From Leptidea sinapis (taxonomy: Eukaryota > Arthropoda > Insecta > Lepidoptera > Pieridae), in NCBI RefSeq assembly GCF_905404315.1, contig NC_066272.1, positions 7,378,001-7,442,000 of the forward strand: a DNA stretch of 64,000 nt, in the 5' to 3' direction. The notes under the pieces were generated by a model. It did not search any database, was not told where the DNA came from, and was given only the letters and a program-made list of their open reading frames with translations. This document shows positions 1 through 11,100 of this stretch, piece by piece. Positions within the stretch are counted from its first letter, which is position 1. The number at the start of each line of letters is the position of its first letter. A program made the translations under genes and the position numbers.

Positions 1-1010
1 CTATGAAAAATTGATGTTTTACACTCAAATTATGAACATGCACTATTAACTGCGCATCGTTCATATGATAATTAGAAAGAAATAAAAAAAAAACTTTTTT
101 GGACTTGAGATATCCTTACTCGTTTAAAAAATAATCAAAATTAAATAAAAATAATTTTCAGGTTATATATATACAATAAAAAAAAATTTCATGTTGGTTG
201 ACAATGATACAATTTAATAATTTTACATGTTCTCTTCAATGATATTTATTACACGTGTTAAAATAATGTTTTCGTAGATAAATACTTCCAAAGAAGAAGT
301 CACGTACAAGTCGTTGTAACTAAAGCACGTACACTTTCTGATACTTACTCAATTACCCTTTGGAGTACAGTATGTTGTAGCACCCGCAGTGCACTAAACT
401 TTCCTTTTAATAGTCTACCATTCACAGGCACTATCAGTAAAATACACATGATTATTGCTTGAATCGCTTTATCAGTTTGAATTCATTTGTATCACACATC
501 TGCTGTAGCCTTACTCAAAACGTTTTACATACTAATATAAAGTACGGCATTACGGAATTCAATGAAGGAAATCATTACAATTCCAAATATACTTTTTTTT
601 ACAAATGCCGGCTAAAAATGAATATATTTATAAGTCGGTTTATTAGGCCTTGCATATATTGCCGGAAACTTTTATCAAACATAATTTGCTTTTTTAAGTA
701 TAACACACCTGGAATATCGTCTTATTTTAAAATCACTAGTAATTTAAGAAAAGTTATTATACAAACAAAACAAATCTTATAACTATATTTACAATACTAC
801 TACTTGGAATATCTCTTTTTGACTTCCTTTTAACTTTTACTCTTAAAATTCCTTGCTTAAAAAACTCTCCATCCTACACCCACTTAAATATTCCTGTACT
901 GCAGCTAATATGGTTTTATCATCTTCGATTTTCTTCCTTCATTCCTTTCAAATCCTAGGAAATAGGTAAAAATAGCAAAGCTTACAAAATTTTATGATGA
1001 TACGTCACTC
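1..1010. other. unassigned AT-rich sequence
   Basis: No gene, RNA or recognised repeat is visible. The longest open frame (459-782, plus) is AT-driven, has no recognisable motif and looks like chance. The last 30 bases before the tRNA-like copy may belong to that element. Confidence 0.5.
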
Positions 1011-1082
1011 AAACGGTTAGCTCAGTTGGAAGAGCACTCGCATGGAACGCGAGAGGTCGTGGGTTCGAGTCCCGCATCATTC
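1011..1082 (+). tRNA. tRNA-Ser(GGA)-like copy of repeat family T (probable pseudo-tRNA)
   Basis: The 72 nt fold as a cloverleaf. The acceptor arm has two mismatches; the D arm is GCTC/GAGC, the anticodon stem CTCGC/GCGAG, and the T stem GTGGG/CCCGC contains a G-U pair. The loop ATGGAAC gives anticodon GGA with the normal T at position 33. The A box and the B box (GGTTCGAGTCC at 1062-1072) are intact. The variable loop is only 5 nt, whereas real tRNA-Ser has a long variable arm, so this is a tRNA-like repeat rather than a functional tRNA-Ser. It is followed by the family's AT-rich arm ending in TTTGTG near 1111. Related copies lie at 15.8, 19.2, 38.8 (two) and 46.8 kb. A tRNA scanner would probably score it. 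Confidence 0.6.
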
Positions 1083-1407
1083 ATAAAATTTGGTTTTCAA
1101 ATTTTATTTGTGTATAATGTATATGCATTTTAAGTATCCTATAAACCTTGGTTTACTTGTTAAATTTTTTTTCCACCACGGATACTTCATCATAAAACAA
1201 TTTTACCCATTTTTATTTTTACCAGCCAGTATATACTTTTTTTTACAAAGAGATATTACTTCAGTATCAAGTAACTATATAAAACTAATGATGTTTTTAA
1301 AATTGAGGTAAGTATGTGATTCCTTGCTTGTAATATTTTCACAAATTCCCTACTCTGTAAGTTTGCCAATACGGACAGTGACATGTGAACTGCTGGTAAC
1401 ATAGACT

Positions 1408-1804
1408 GCGTTGAGACGTCGCTTCATTATGTGTCTTCTATCGCATTTATCACGGGGAGTATTCCGAAGAGCTGCTTCACCTGATACCTGTCACCAAATT
1501 CCATCTTAGCACGACACGCCACAAGTTAGGATATCATCCCCACCATCTGGATGTGTGGAGAACCCCAAAGTGCGGTTTGCAAGGAGCTTTCTTACACGTA
1601 CTACAAGCTGTGGAATGAACTTCCTCGTGCGGTGATTCCGAGACGATACGACATGGGTACCTTAAAAAAAGCGCGTACTAAGGCCTTAAAGGCTGGCAAC
1701 GCTCCTGTGATTCCTCTAGTGATGCAAGAGAATGTGGGCAGCGATGATCACTTAACACCGAGTGACCCGTACGCTCGTTTGTCCTCCTTTTCCATAAAAA
1801 AAAG
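1408..1804 (+). pseudogene. LINE family LA, truncated 3' end
   Basis: A 5'-truncated copy of the C-terminal coding end and 3' terminus of LA, whose best copy is at 51.28-54.04 kb. The conserved peptide pieces appear in changing frames. They include the stretch around HHPHHLDVW, the WNELPRAVIPRRYDMG segment and the closing NAPVIPLVMQENV part. The copy ends with the family terminus TCCATAAAAAAAA. The lysine-rich region after the DMGT motif is frameshifted relative to the 51 kb copy. It is a dead retrotransposed fragment with no promoter or catalytic domain. Confidence 0.85.
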
Positions 1805-2151
1805 TAATCTTCTTAGAACTAATGTTCTCATTCAACTTTTTACCTTAGGGACATGTCGGTGTTGATCGGTAAAGTTTATGACTATTTCAAACAATAATTT
1901 TCAAAAACGAAGGATATCATATCTTAAAACTGCTTTGGCTTATTTCAGTTCTTGTATTCTGTTAGAAGTGTTATGAGATTCTGACGTTAAAAAATTCATT
2001 GTTCCAGAGTTTTTATGCAGTTTTGCGAATGGACCAACAAACCTGTAAATAATTAATTTAAATAAATCTAGTAAAAATTGTATTAACAAATTGTTAACAT
2101 TAAACTGGTATAAGATTGGATAATTTATTTTGTCAGTTTTTTTGTCATTTT

Positions 2152-2420
2152 TCCAGGACAGGATGCCGGCTAGATTTTGGGTACCACAACGGCGCCTATT
2201 TCTGCCGTGAAGCAGTAATGTGTAGGCATTATTGTGTTTCGTTCTGAAGGGCGCCGTAGCTAGTGAAAGTATTGGGCAAATAAGACTTAACATCATTTGT
2301 CACAAGGTGACGAGACTCTTAGAATTTTTGGATTTTTAAAGAATCCTGAGCGGCACTTTATTGTAATTTGCAGGGCGTATCAAATACCATCAGCTAGTGT
2401 CGTCTATTTTCATAAAAAAA
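2152..2420 (-). repeat. N1 non-autonomous repeat copy
   Basis: This is N1 in minus orientation, recognised by GGATGCCGGCTAG at its beginning, GGCGCCTATTTCTGCCGTGA, GCCGTAGCTAGTGAAA and a terminal run TTTTCATAAAAAA. The internal hairpin is damaged: one arm is recognisable as GAATCCTGAGCGGCAC, the other is lost. A short deletion removes part of the CCAGTGGGAGGCTCC terminus. No coding capacity. Confidence 0.85.
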
Positions 2421-3227
2421 CGAAACAAAATATACAAAGGGAAGCTAGCCGTTATCAGTGTGTTTATTGATAAATATATAAAGACAATAATAATAACGGG
2501 AAAGTAGAAAGTCCTATCTTATTGAACGAGCCTTCCATTAATGTAATAGCTGACCCTGGCGTGTTGTGTTATGACGTGTTCATTATTACATCTACGTTGT
2601 GCAGTTGAAGACATAATTATGTAAGAACATTTCATTAAGGTGACTCGGGCTTTCTTATCTCTATTATTAACTTTTATCGAGGTAAAACAATATACACGCA
2701 CATAGTTTCATATAGCCATGAGGAAAGGTATTTATTTTAATTAAAATCGTAATACATGTACATATTTTTATTTTAAATAATAGTAATATAAATAAATATA
2801 GTTGATTGAATTACAAATTAAATGTTTGTTTAGGTGTCTTCGTAAAAATAACGAGTTATGAACTCACCTCCATTGATGTTTGATTTGACAGGAGCACAGA
2901 GTACATTTTTTTTAATTCGTTCTTGCGAACAGGCTATAGCCCTGGCACTTACTGCCTCGTCTTTAGTATTTTCATTTTCGGTATTTATTTTCAGTATTTT
3001 GTTTTACAAAAAAGTCCAATCAAGTATTCTCATCTCATCTTTCATCAATAAAATTTTCCTTTTCTGTATGTTTTCACTATTTTTTAAAAGTTATTACAAC
3101 ACGATTCACTTTCCTCTATGGAAGTAGCAACTTTTTTTGAATCGCTCACTTTGACACATAAGCTATCCAGTTTAGGTTGAAATATTACCTAATGGTACGA
3201 ATGAATGAAGGAACGAACTAAATCAGT
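2421..3227. other. unassigned AT-rich sequence
   Basis: I see no recognised element. The short open frame at 2858-3127 is hydrophobic and phenylalanine-rich, has no family signature, and is probably chance. Confidence 0.45.
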
Positions 3228-3378
3228 TTGCGATTCAATTGACATCAATTTTGACCTTCAATTGACATCATTGCGATTTAATCAGTTGATTTGACGTCAA
3301 CCTAAATTAGATAGCTCTAATCACGTCGTGCTACAAAATAGTAAAGCAGTTCATTTTAGGTAGTCAATTGAATCGCAA
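3228..3378. repeat. short element with perfect 16-bp terminal inverted repeats
   Basis: TTGCGATTCAATTGAC at 3228-3243 is the exact reverse complement of GTCAATTGAATCGCAA at 3363-3378. The interior is about 119 bp and contains a second ATTGACATCA repeat and another GCGATT. The size and symmetry fit a tiny MITE, but no target duplication was confirmed. Confidence 0.5.
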
Positions 3379-3865
3379 TAAGAGTTCATGGTAGGCCCCC
3401 AGTACTTCTTCATCTCAGTTATTAAAAGTAAATTATCTCTAGAGATATTTAGTTCAATATTTCTACTTTTTGATATCAACTAATGACAAGACAATTATGA
3501 AATTTTCTGTGTATAATATTCCCACTCTATAAAAGTACTGTTTAAATAAATATAAACCTGAGATAAATTTTATATAAAAGTGTGGTTAACGTAAAGGAAG
3601 GCGCGCTATTTTATGTTTAAAACGCATATACCTTCAGCTTCACGAGCAGTTAGTAATAAATTGTCGAGAAATTTTATGCAGGCAACATGTTTGTATCAAT
3701 GCTATACTCCACGCTATTGTATATCGTACAATCTCAATAATTTAAGTGTATCATAAAAGTTTTGCTATAAAAGCTTAATGAATTAATAATCATTAAGTGA
3801 ACATTCAGTTGAATTGTTTATTAGGACTTTGAGTGCTAAAATCTGTATAAAATTTTATCAAATTT

Positions 3866-4173
3866 TTTTATGACCATAACGGATGAGACGAGCAGGGCCT
3901 CAGCTGATGGTTATTGATACGCCCTGCCCATTACAATGCAGTGCCGCTCAGAATTATTGAAAAACCCAAAAATTCTGAGCGGCACTACAACTGCGCCCTT
4001 GAGACATAAAATGTTAAGTCTCATTTGCCCAATAGGGAATTTAATTTCACTAGCTACGGTGCCTTTCAGACCAAAACACAATAATTTTTACACATTACTG
4101 CTTCACAGCAGAAATAGGCGAAATGTGGTACCATGATCAAGCCGGCATCCTGTGCAAAGGAGCCTTCCACTGC
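3866..4173 (+). repeat. N1 non-autonomous repeat copy, near full length
   Basis: The copy starts in the T-rich TTTTTTTATGA motif and runs through GACGAGCAGG, CAGCTGATGG and CGCCCTGCCCATTACAATGC. The internal inverted repeat GTGCCGCTCAGAATT/AATTCTGAGCGGCAC follows, then CACTAGCTACGG, GCAGAAATAGGCG and AGGAGCCTTCCACTG at the far end. It has small changes but keeps the whole family layout. Confidence 0.9.
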
Positions 4174-4576
4174 CAAAGACACTATTAAATTATTATGAAG
4201 TGTTTTTCTGTATAGCATATCTCTGTCAATACACTGTAGATGTAAAATATGTTAAAATTATTTTCAGATAAATAAAAATAAAGTACCCAAAGTAATTTGA
4301 TTTATACAAAATTACCTTAGGACCCAACAAGTAAGTAAAGGAAAATTAAATTTCTCTAAAGTTTTATCAAGATTTTGAACATACCTTTTAAGTTTAATTT
4401 AATAGTCACAAAACAATAGATACAGATTCAGATTTTCTATTCATATGATTGGCTGAAATGTTATCAGCCGATAAAAGTGACACTGGCGTACTTTTGGTTA
4501 AGCTCGACCCTCGCTCGCCACAAACTTGTCTTCTTTTTTCTAATTCACATGTACCTACATTTAGCTTACACTTTCT

Positions 4577-4672
4577 GAGGTCGACAACGCTATTATGATT
4601 CCTCTGATCTTACAAGGTAGTATCACCGCAGTGACCACATGCAATCAAGTGACCATGCATGCTCGTTTGACC
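4577..4672 (+). repeat. diverged LA 3' end scrap
   Basis: Aligns to the end of LA: ATGATTCCTCTGATCTTACA, a degenerate GATCAC/CCAGGTGACC region, and TGCTCGTTTG. It ends abruptly where an oppositely oriented, related fragment begins. Confidence 0.6.
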
Positions 4673-4699
4673 CCCTGTAATAGGGGGCAAAGGGGCAAG

Positions 4700-5045
4700 A
4701 TGCTTACGGGATGGCGAGAGGTGCGGCAACCGCCCATTGACATCCGCATCAACAGGTATGTCAAGAAATGCGTTGCTGGCCTTTAAAGTGCGAGTATGCT
4801 TTTTTCCTGAAGGTCCCTAAGTCGTATCTCTTCGAGGAAACCGTAGCCGGTAATTGATTCCACAAAGTGGCTGTTGGAGGCAGGAAATTTCTTGCAAAAT
4901 GCGCGGTTGTGGAATGACACACGTCAACGTGATGAGGGTGGTTCTTTGCACGTAATGTCTGGTGGTAGAATTCGGCCGCTGGAATCAACCCGAACAGCTC
5001 CTCTGAGCGTGATAAATGCGGTAGAAGATGCTGAGAGAACCTACA
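4700..5045 (-). pseudogene. LA-related LINE C-terminal fragment
   Basis: On the minus strand a 75-residue frame (4761-4988) carries the LA C-terminal pattern IPAAEF, HHVDVCHS, LPPTATLWNQLP and KRYDLGTFRKK. Further LA-like sequence (FYRIYH) continues upstream in another frame. It diverges from the 51 kb copy by more than the other scraps do, so it is likely a sister subfamily. It lies head-to-head with the plus-strand scrap just before it, so the pair formed by nested insertion or inversion. Confidence 0.75.
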
Positions 5046-5599
5046 CCATTGATTTATCCAGCAGTCAAACGATCATATACATATATGTTTATGATTATCG
5101 TACAGGGTGTTTTTAACACAGTGTATGTATTAGTTGTCGATAAAGCGGAGGACTAGCTACAACTTTCATTATTATTAGCTAAGTTAACTATAAGTATATT
5201 CAGTAAAACATATTATTGAGTAATTGAAGGTTATGAGAAATTTTTATAAAAGTTCTAGTTATAATGAACTGAACTATTTTTTTGCACGAGTTGGTTAGTC
5301 GAGAACAATGGTAGAATAGTGTTAAACTTATATTTTTTTTTAGAAATTGGTAGTAACTGAGCAAATAATAACTCATTAAAGATTTTAGTGAAAATAGAAA
5401 GTTTTGGTTTTCGAACGTCTGTTAAACATTTTGTATGTTTTCAGGAACAACTTCATATTATACAATACAATTACTGCTTTATTATGAAATGATCCCGAAC
5501 TCACTGTGAAATTTTCGTTGTGACTTCTAAGTGCGTTTAAGTTTAATGCTATTTGTAAAATAAATTCCATTTTCCCACCAGTTTTGCATTTAAAATTAA

Positions 5600-5800
5600 G
5601 TGTAATGTTCAAATATATATTGTATATTTTTATTGAAAAGAGCGCAAAAAAAGAATGCTGGGAGAGTTTCTTCTCTCTCAGAGCGCCTTTTTTTTCCTTA
5701 GCATCTAGTATATTAGAAATGACATCAAAAAGAATTCTAAAGGAATCAATTTTGAGAAAATTAATGCCTTATATGCCTTTTATAGTGAATTGTCATTCTT
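5600..5800 (+). repeat. LINE family LC, partial 3' terminus
   Basis: Shares ATTGAAAAGAGCGCAAAAAA, a CTCTCAGAGCGCC block and AGGAATCAATTTTGAGAAAA with the fuller copy just downstream and with the copy at 60.9 kb. The coding end is missing. Confidence 0.75.
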
Positions 5801-5856
5801 CTTGAAATTTGAAATAAATTGAGGGCTTTCCATATACATATAAACATAATAAGATA

Positions 5857-6245
5857 CATAATAGCTTTAAGGGTAAATGTATACACTTCTACAATAAAGT
5901 CCCAGCCACTGTTCAGGCATTATCTATAAATAAATTTAAATGTTTTATAAAAAAATGGCTCTGTCGTAAATCCTATTACTCCACTGCTGAAAACCTAAAT
6001 GATCGGACAGCCTGGGACTAGATTGTGATTATTTTATAGCGACTGTACAATATTGTATATTTTTTATTGAAAAGAGCGCAAAAAAAAAAGAATGATGGGA
6101 GAGTTTCTTGCGCCACTTCTTCTCTCTCAGAGCGCCATTTGTTTCCGAAGCGGTAGTAGTATCTAGTAGTATAAGAAATGACATCAAAAAGAATTCTAAA
6201 GGAATCAATTTTGAGAAAATAAATGCCTTTTATGCCTTTTAAACT
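5857..6245 (+). pseudogene. LINE family LC C-terminus and 3' UTR
   Basis: An open frame at 5884-6021 encodes 45 residues beginning HFYNKVPATVQALS, containing FKCFIKKWLC and ending NDRTAWD before TAG. This is the usual tail of CR1/Jockey-type LINE ORF2, after the reverse transcriptase. The 3' UTR follows, with GAGCGCAAAAAA, the CTCAGAGCGCC block and a TTTTGAGAAAATAAATGCC end. The 60.9 kb copy matches along its length. Only the last part of the element is present. Confidence 0.8.
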
Positions 6246-6377
6246 TCAACATAATATTATTTAAATATAAACGATGGCCATTTATTACCCTCATATAGAT
6301 CCTAGTATCACCACGTCCAAGACTGAACAATTATTTATACTATTGCTTAGTATCCAATACTAAGTAGTTGACAATAC

Positions 6378-6605
6378 TCACGTCAAGAAGATTAGTATCT
6401 TCTTCAAATTATGTTCAGGTATTAGTGAGCCGCAATCGCAAAGGAGATGCAGAAGTGTTTCATCGGCCTCAAGGCAAAATCTGCAAGTTTTTTCGTTTTT
6501 GATTCGGACGAACTGCGAGAGATAGTACGAGATACACCACGTCATTACACTTGAGTGACAGAAACAAAAAGCCTTCATTCAAAGGCTCAAAAGACCAACA
6601 GCAGA
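6378..6605 (-). pseudogene. LINE ORF2 C-terminal cysteine-motif fragment
   Basis: The minus frame contains a CRFCLEADETLLHLLCDC motif. This C-x2-C-x7-8-H-x4-C pattern is the zinc-knuckle typical of the ORF2 C-terminus in R1/I/Jockey-type LINEs. It is preceded by KTCRF and ends a few residues later at a stop. No RT or endonuclease remains next to it. The clade cannot be fixed from so short a piece. Confidence 0.65.
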
Positions 6606-6865
6606 GTAACTTTGTTAATTACTTACAGTAACTGTAGTATTACGATTAGATTGGATAGTGGAACACATCGCACGCAATCGTTTTGTTTGCTTTACTGACA
6701 ACATTGATGCTATATGCATGAATAAACACATTCGTTTCTTATGTGCTGCAACCATTATACGAATTACACTAAAAGTGCAAAGTTTTTTTTAGTAGTAATA
6801 AATAAACAGTGACGAGTAATGGTAAGTTGAATATCAACAAAAGAACACGTAGTTTTCTTTTATTG

Positions 6866-7424
6866 ATTAAAAAAATCGACTTCAAAAACTTTAAAGTATA
6901 AAATAACGAAATAGAGATTTAATTTAATACACCTCTGTGCTACCTATTACGTACTTACTTACTTATTTTTTACTTTTTGGTCTCATTAATCAGGTAAACT
7001 TTAATATTTCGTTGCTTTTTACTGTCATATATATTAAATAGTTATTTTTTTAAGTAGCTATGGGTAGGCCTACGCAAGTTAACGCGTGCCGTGATTGTGC
7101 CGAAGAGACTAAGCCTTTTCGGCAAATTGGTTAATAATATTAATATATTATAAATCAAACTAAATGAAAACTCCTAAAAAAGCAGTACACAATATATAAT
7201 AATATATCATCCACGTAAACAAAAATATTCATAAAAAATGTTCATAAAAAGAAAAGTGCTGGGCCAAACTGTGTCAAATTTTTAAAGGACCAAATAGCAA
7301 ACATTCCGCATAGAGCTAAAGAAGAATCACGAAAATTGGATCATAATTCTAATGGTAATGTGTACATACATAATAAATCCAATCGGTTGAAAACCTCCTC
7401 CTTTTCGAAGTCGGTTAACAAACA
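6866..7424. repeat. J-type short element with CGACTTC ends (candidate)
   Basis: The left end reads ATCGACTTCAAAAAC near 6870. The right end reads CTCCTTTTCGAAGTCGGTTA near 7410, its inverted counterpart. The interior has the J-like GAATCACGAAAATTGGATC. The boundaries are approximate and the halves could belong to two separate insertions. Confidence 0.4.
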
Positions 7425-9299
7425 AAATATCTCCGGCTGCCATAGTGAGCAGAAATATTTTTATCACCTCAAACAAATTAATGATGAACCAGGATTGATA
7501 ATCCAGTACATTACCACGGTATTAGCAACCCTAATGACACATGATCTAACGGGCAAACACTATAAGAGCTATAAGTCATAACACATACACTGCAGACTGC
7601 TTGGAAAGATTTATCTACTTGATGTCACATTAACAGTTACTCTCGTGGTCATATTGCTGAATTTATTTGGCAGTAAAAATAGCAACATGTTAATTGTTAA
7701 TTGAGCTTTATAGAAGACCTTTTTGTTGAACTCTCATTACTATCAGTAGGCAGAAATCTAAAATATTATAATTTTTTTCCTTTTTTTAGCAACCATACTT
7801 ACGCAGTGGCGACATATATAATATACGATTAGTTGATAATTTTGAGCGATATCTATAGCTTAAGAATCTTCGTTAAAACTTGAAATAAGCTGAATAGTCA
7901 TTTTTAAACAATCTTTAAATTCAATTCATAAGAACGCTTATAAATCAAAATCATTTTCGGTTAAAAGGGTAGTGTGTTTTCGCAGCTTTTGAAGAATCAA
8001 CGGCCACTTTACTATTTCCTTGTTATGGCTCTTACGTTTTCTTTATACCCATGAAAGAAACCGTCCCATTTGAGAGAGTAAGCAAACATGTTTGGGTAAC
8101 TTAGACGCTTTGGACATGTATACTTTGATAAATTGTTACAATTTACGATACTTTGGGAAGAAATATTCAAACTTAACTTTGGTACTTATATGAGTGATAT
8201 ATGAATCAGTATATTATGCCTATAACCTTACTTTTTTTCAATATGAATAATGCTTTCTTCAGACTTGATCCTAGTTCATTTATTAGATACGGCGCGCTTG
8301 TATGCAGCCTTTTTTACTCATAAAAACATTTATGATGTTCTGGCTGATCTCTAAAAGGGCGTGCCGTTTCGCACCGTTTCGTTATTTTTCTAGTCTAAGT
8401 TATTCACATGGGACTAAGGCTGACAGGAGTCGAGGAAATGATTGTGTCAGTTATCAATAGGTAGTTTAATTCCATTTATTGCGTCAGAGATAGTAATTGA
8501 TATGGTTTAGCTATACAGTCCATGCATAAAAATTACCATTAATTAATTTACCTCCTTCTTTTCAAAGTCGTCTTAGGTGCTAAGGATACATACGATTACA
8601 TTTGGAGACAGTTATAGCATGTACATAAAGACAAGTCTTACAAAAGGTTATTTATATAATTTAAAGGTATAAGAAATAAAGATACAAGAACAAAAAATGC
8701 TTATCTACAATCTTAACATCTATCTGACATGTACAAAATTGAGTGTCTTAATTTCTTTATTTTTAAAATTTGTTATATTGTCACTGAACAGATTAATGGA
8801 CTTATCTCTAACAATAAATCCATTGTATAGTCTTCTTAACCGGGGTATTAGGGAATGATGACCAAGATTGATCTTGTGGGTTGGATGAGTAAAAAGTGAA
8901 ATAGGATACCGCGGAGAACGGAAGGGAACCTTGATGGATTTTTGACTAAAAAGATCCGTATTATTCCATACTACAGTTTTAATAACAAAAACTTAAAATG
9001 AAGATCGCATTAACATATATCGTTATATTAAATTTTTATTGAATGTCAACTTAATTAAGTCGTAGCTGAGCAATAAGATAGAGGAAGCCATCGATTGCTT
9101 GTATTTTGCAATAAGTATTAATAACTTCGTATTCTAACATTTTAAAGAGATATTTTGTTGAGAGAACTATTTTACCATTGTTGCCTATGTATCAATTAGA
9201 ATGTATCTGAAAAACATCATATTCGTAAAGCTACTCGAAAAGTAGATCTGTCAAAGAAAAGTTTTATAATAACTGAGCATGTTTCGACTTTAAACCCAT
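7425..9299. other. mostly unassigned sequence
   Basis: A J-like scrap (CTCCTTCTTTTCAAAGTCG) lies near 8550. A 51-codon minus open frame spans about 8715-8880 (contains RRLYNGFIVRDKS) and resembles LINE C-terminal tails only loosely. I see nothing else. Confidence 0.4.
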
Positions 9300-9670
9300 A
9301 ATCTTTGGTGGCCTGGTGGTGGTGTATTCGTTGCTATGCAGACAACAGCATAGGCTACGTGCCAACATCTCTCGGAATAGCGTCAGCGAGAACCGGAACA
9401 AACTTGTTTCTGAAATCGAGACTATGCTATGCAGTCTTGGAAAGAGGCTGACAAAATTTCGTCCAGTTGAACCCTAAAAACACACAAGATTGTTGTTCGC
9501 CGTTAAAAAGTCTCCCTTTATCGTATCCCCTCAATTCGAGAACACCCTTCTGATATTGCTACTGCTAGTACGGCACACTCGGCGTCTATTTATCGACCGA
9601 CGTTCACTTTCGTGGTAACATAGAAGCAAAGGCCTATAACAACAGTCACTTTCTATGAGAAATTTAGTCA
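9300..9670 (+). pseudogene. LA reverse transcriptase fragment, heavily mutated
   Basis: The plus strand matches the LA RT from the catalytic-loop region onward. CYADNS stands where the 51 kb copy has CYADDS, so the second catalytic aspartate is lost. It is followed by the REKLVS-like segment, VQFNP-type and KSPFIVSPQFENT blocks, and FRG-like remnants. Several stops and frameshifts interrupt it. No ends of the element are visible nearby. Confidence 0.75.
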
Positions 9671-9885
9671 CTGCTTGTTTGATAGACTTCTTAAGTGACT
9701 CGATCGCGGCGTGTCAATTAGAGCAGGCCATGTCTTCTAAAACAGACCGTTATTAGTATTTTTAGTAGTTGTCTATAATATATTTAAGATCCATGCGCTT
9801 AGTAAGTTTCAGAGAGCGTGTTATTGCCAACCGACTAAGAAACTATTAATTCGGCATTGTTTAAAATTGCAGTTTTTGTATCCAA

Positions 9886-9940
9886 CTTCAAAAAAGGAGG
9901 AGGTTCCCAGTTCATCGGAATCTTTTATTTATTTTTTTAA
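9886..9940 (+). repeat. J-type repeat end
   Basis: CCAACTTCAAAAAAGGAGGA followed by GGTTCCCAGTTCATCGGAAT and a T-rich run. It matches the start of J seen at 51.16 kb. Confidence 0.6.
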
Positions 9941-9945
9941 TAGTA

Positions 9946-10230
9946 GTGGATTACTTGAAGGCACCTGAACTATATGGAAAATTATGTGTTTGTTTGAAAG
10001 GATATCCAAGGGCTTCCCATATGAATTACTCACTGTTATATAGATTCATAGATAGATTGAGTGATTGTTTTACGCCAGAATGGCAAAAATCTGGATACCA
10101 AATAATATTATATGAAATGAAAAAGTTCATATTTAATAATCTTCAATATAACATAATTGATTGTAACAACTTTACTTGCGAATGTTTCTGGCAAATAAAG
10201 AACTTCGACTTGACTTTGACTTGAATATAC
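9946..10230 (+). repeat. open segment ending in a LINE-like tail
   Basis: A 92-codon open frame (9946-10224) shows no family motif I can name. It runs into GACTTGACTTTGACTTGAAT, the simple-sequence terminus also seen at the LD 3' ends. The frame is therefore more likely LINE 3' sequence open by chance than a gene. Confidence 0.4.
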
Positions 10231-10329
10231 TTGTAATTCTCCTTATTTTGATACTTAAAATGTAATCTTACTATAGCAGTTTTCTTTAACGGCTATTTTC
10301 TGTTAAAGCCGGATTTTAATTTGGGGAGG

Positions 10330-10760
10330 ACTGACGTTGTAAAGGGAAGACCAGAAGAGCGTTATGCAATAATGTTTTGATGAAATTACGCCTTACGATG
10401 GGGGCACTGACATGTTTCTGAAGATCGTACCAAGTTAGTTTCCGTAGAAAATGGATCTTTGAATGTACAACGCTACATCATGGAACTTCTAATTGCTCAA
10501 GTACAATCAGTGTTAGCTATTACAGGAAGTGCTTCTGTGTTTATGGAGAAAGCTCAAGCACACCGAGCGAGCGACGTAGAAGATAACTTAAGTGAAAGAT
10601 CCTTCGTGTAGATTGGCCAATATAGAGTCCCGACCTCAATCCCAATGAGCATGTATGGGACTTTCTAAAACGACGTGCTAGAGCTGTTCACCCAGTTCCA
10701 AATTGCTAATAAATTGGCTGAAAAGTTTTGCCTACGTTCTCCTCCAAGGCGTCTATATGA
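10330..10760 (+). pseudogene. Tc1/mariner transposase remnant
   Basis: Across frames the sequence reads as a Tc1-like transposase catalytic core. It has an RTKLV-type strand, a VQRYIMELL helix and FMEKAQAHRA, where the family has the second acidic residue before PH. It then has DWP, SPDLNPNEHVWDFLKRR, which is the third catalytic acidic residue block of DD34E transposases. Stops and frameshifts interrupt it, for example TAG between the tryptophan block and SPDLNP. I did not find terminal inverted repeats. Confidence 0.8.
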
Positions 10761-11011
10761 TCTAGGTGAATTGGTAAAATATGAATAGCATCACAAGTTT
10801 TCAGAAGAAAAAAAAAATAAATATTAATGTCTACATTTATCTACTTTTTTCTATTCAGCATCTAGGGATCGATTCATGACTTATGCGTCTCTGTACTCTA
10901 TAATAAATAGCGAATAAAATATATACATTTAGGATGTTTGATAAATACGCCAAATTTCATATTTTTTTTATTACGATAAAAGGGTACATTAAAAAAAGAG
11001 TACACTGTCCT

Positions 11012-11100
11012 CAAAGGCCGGCAAAGTACATGTCATATGTCATGACCATTAAGCATCAGGTATCTACGCTCATTTGTTCTCCTATTCCATAAAAAATACA
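11012..11100 (+). repeat. diverged LA 3' end scrap
   Basis: CTCAAAGGCCGGCAAAG is followed by a degenerate interior, then CGCTCATTTGTTCTCCTATT and CCATAAAAAATAC, which is the LA terminus. Confidence 0.65.

Noticed and set aside
459..782. 107-codon open frame near the left edge
   Set aside because: AT-driven composition, no motif, no splice or promoter context; likely chance.
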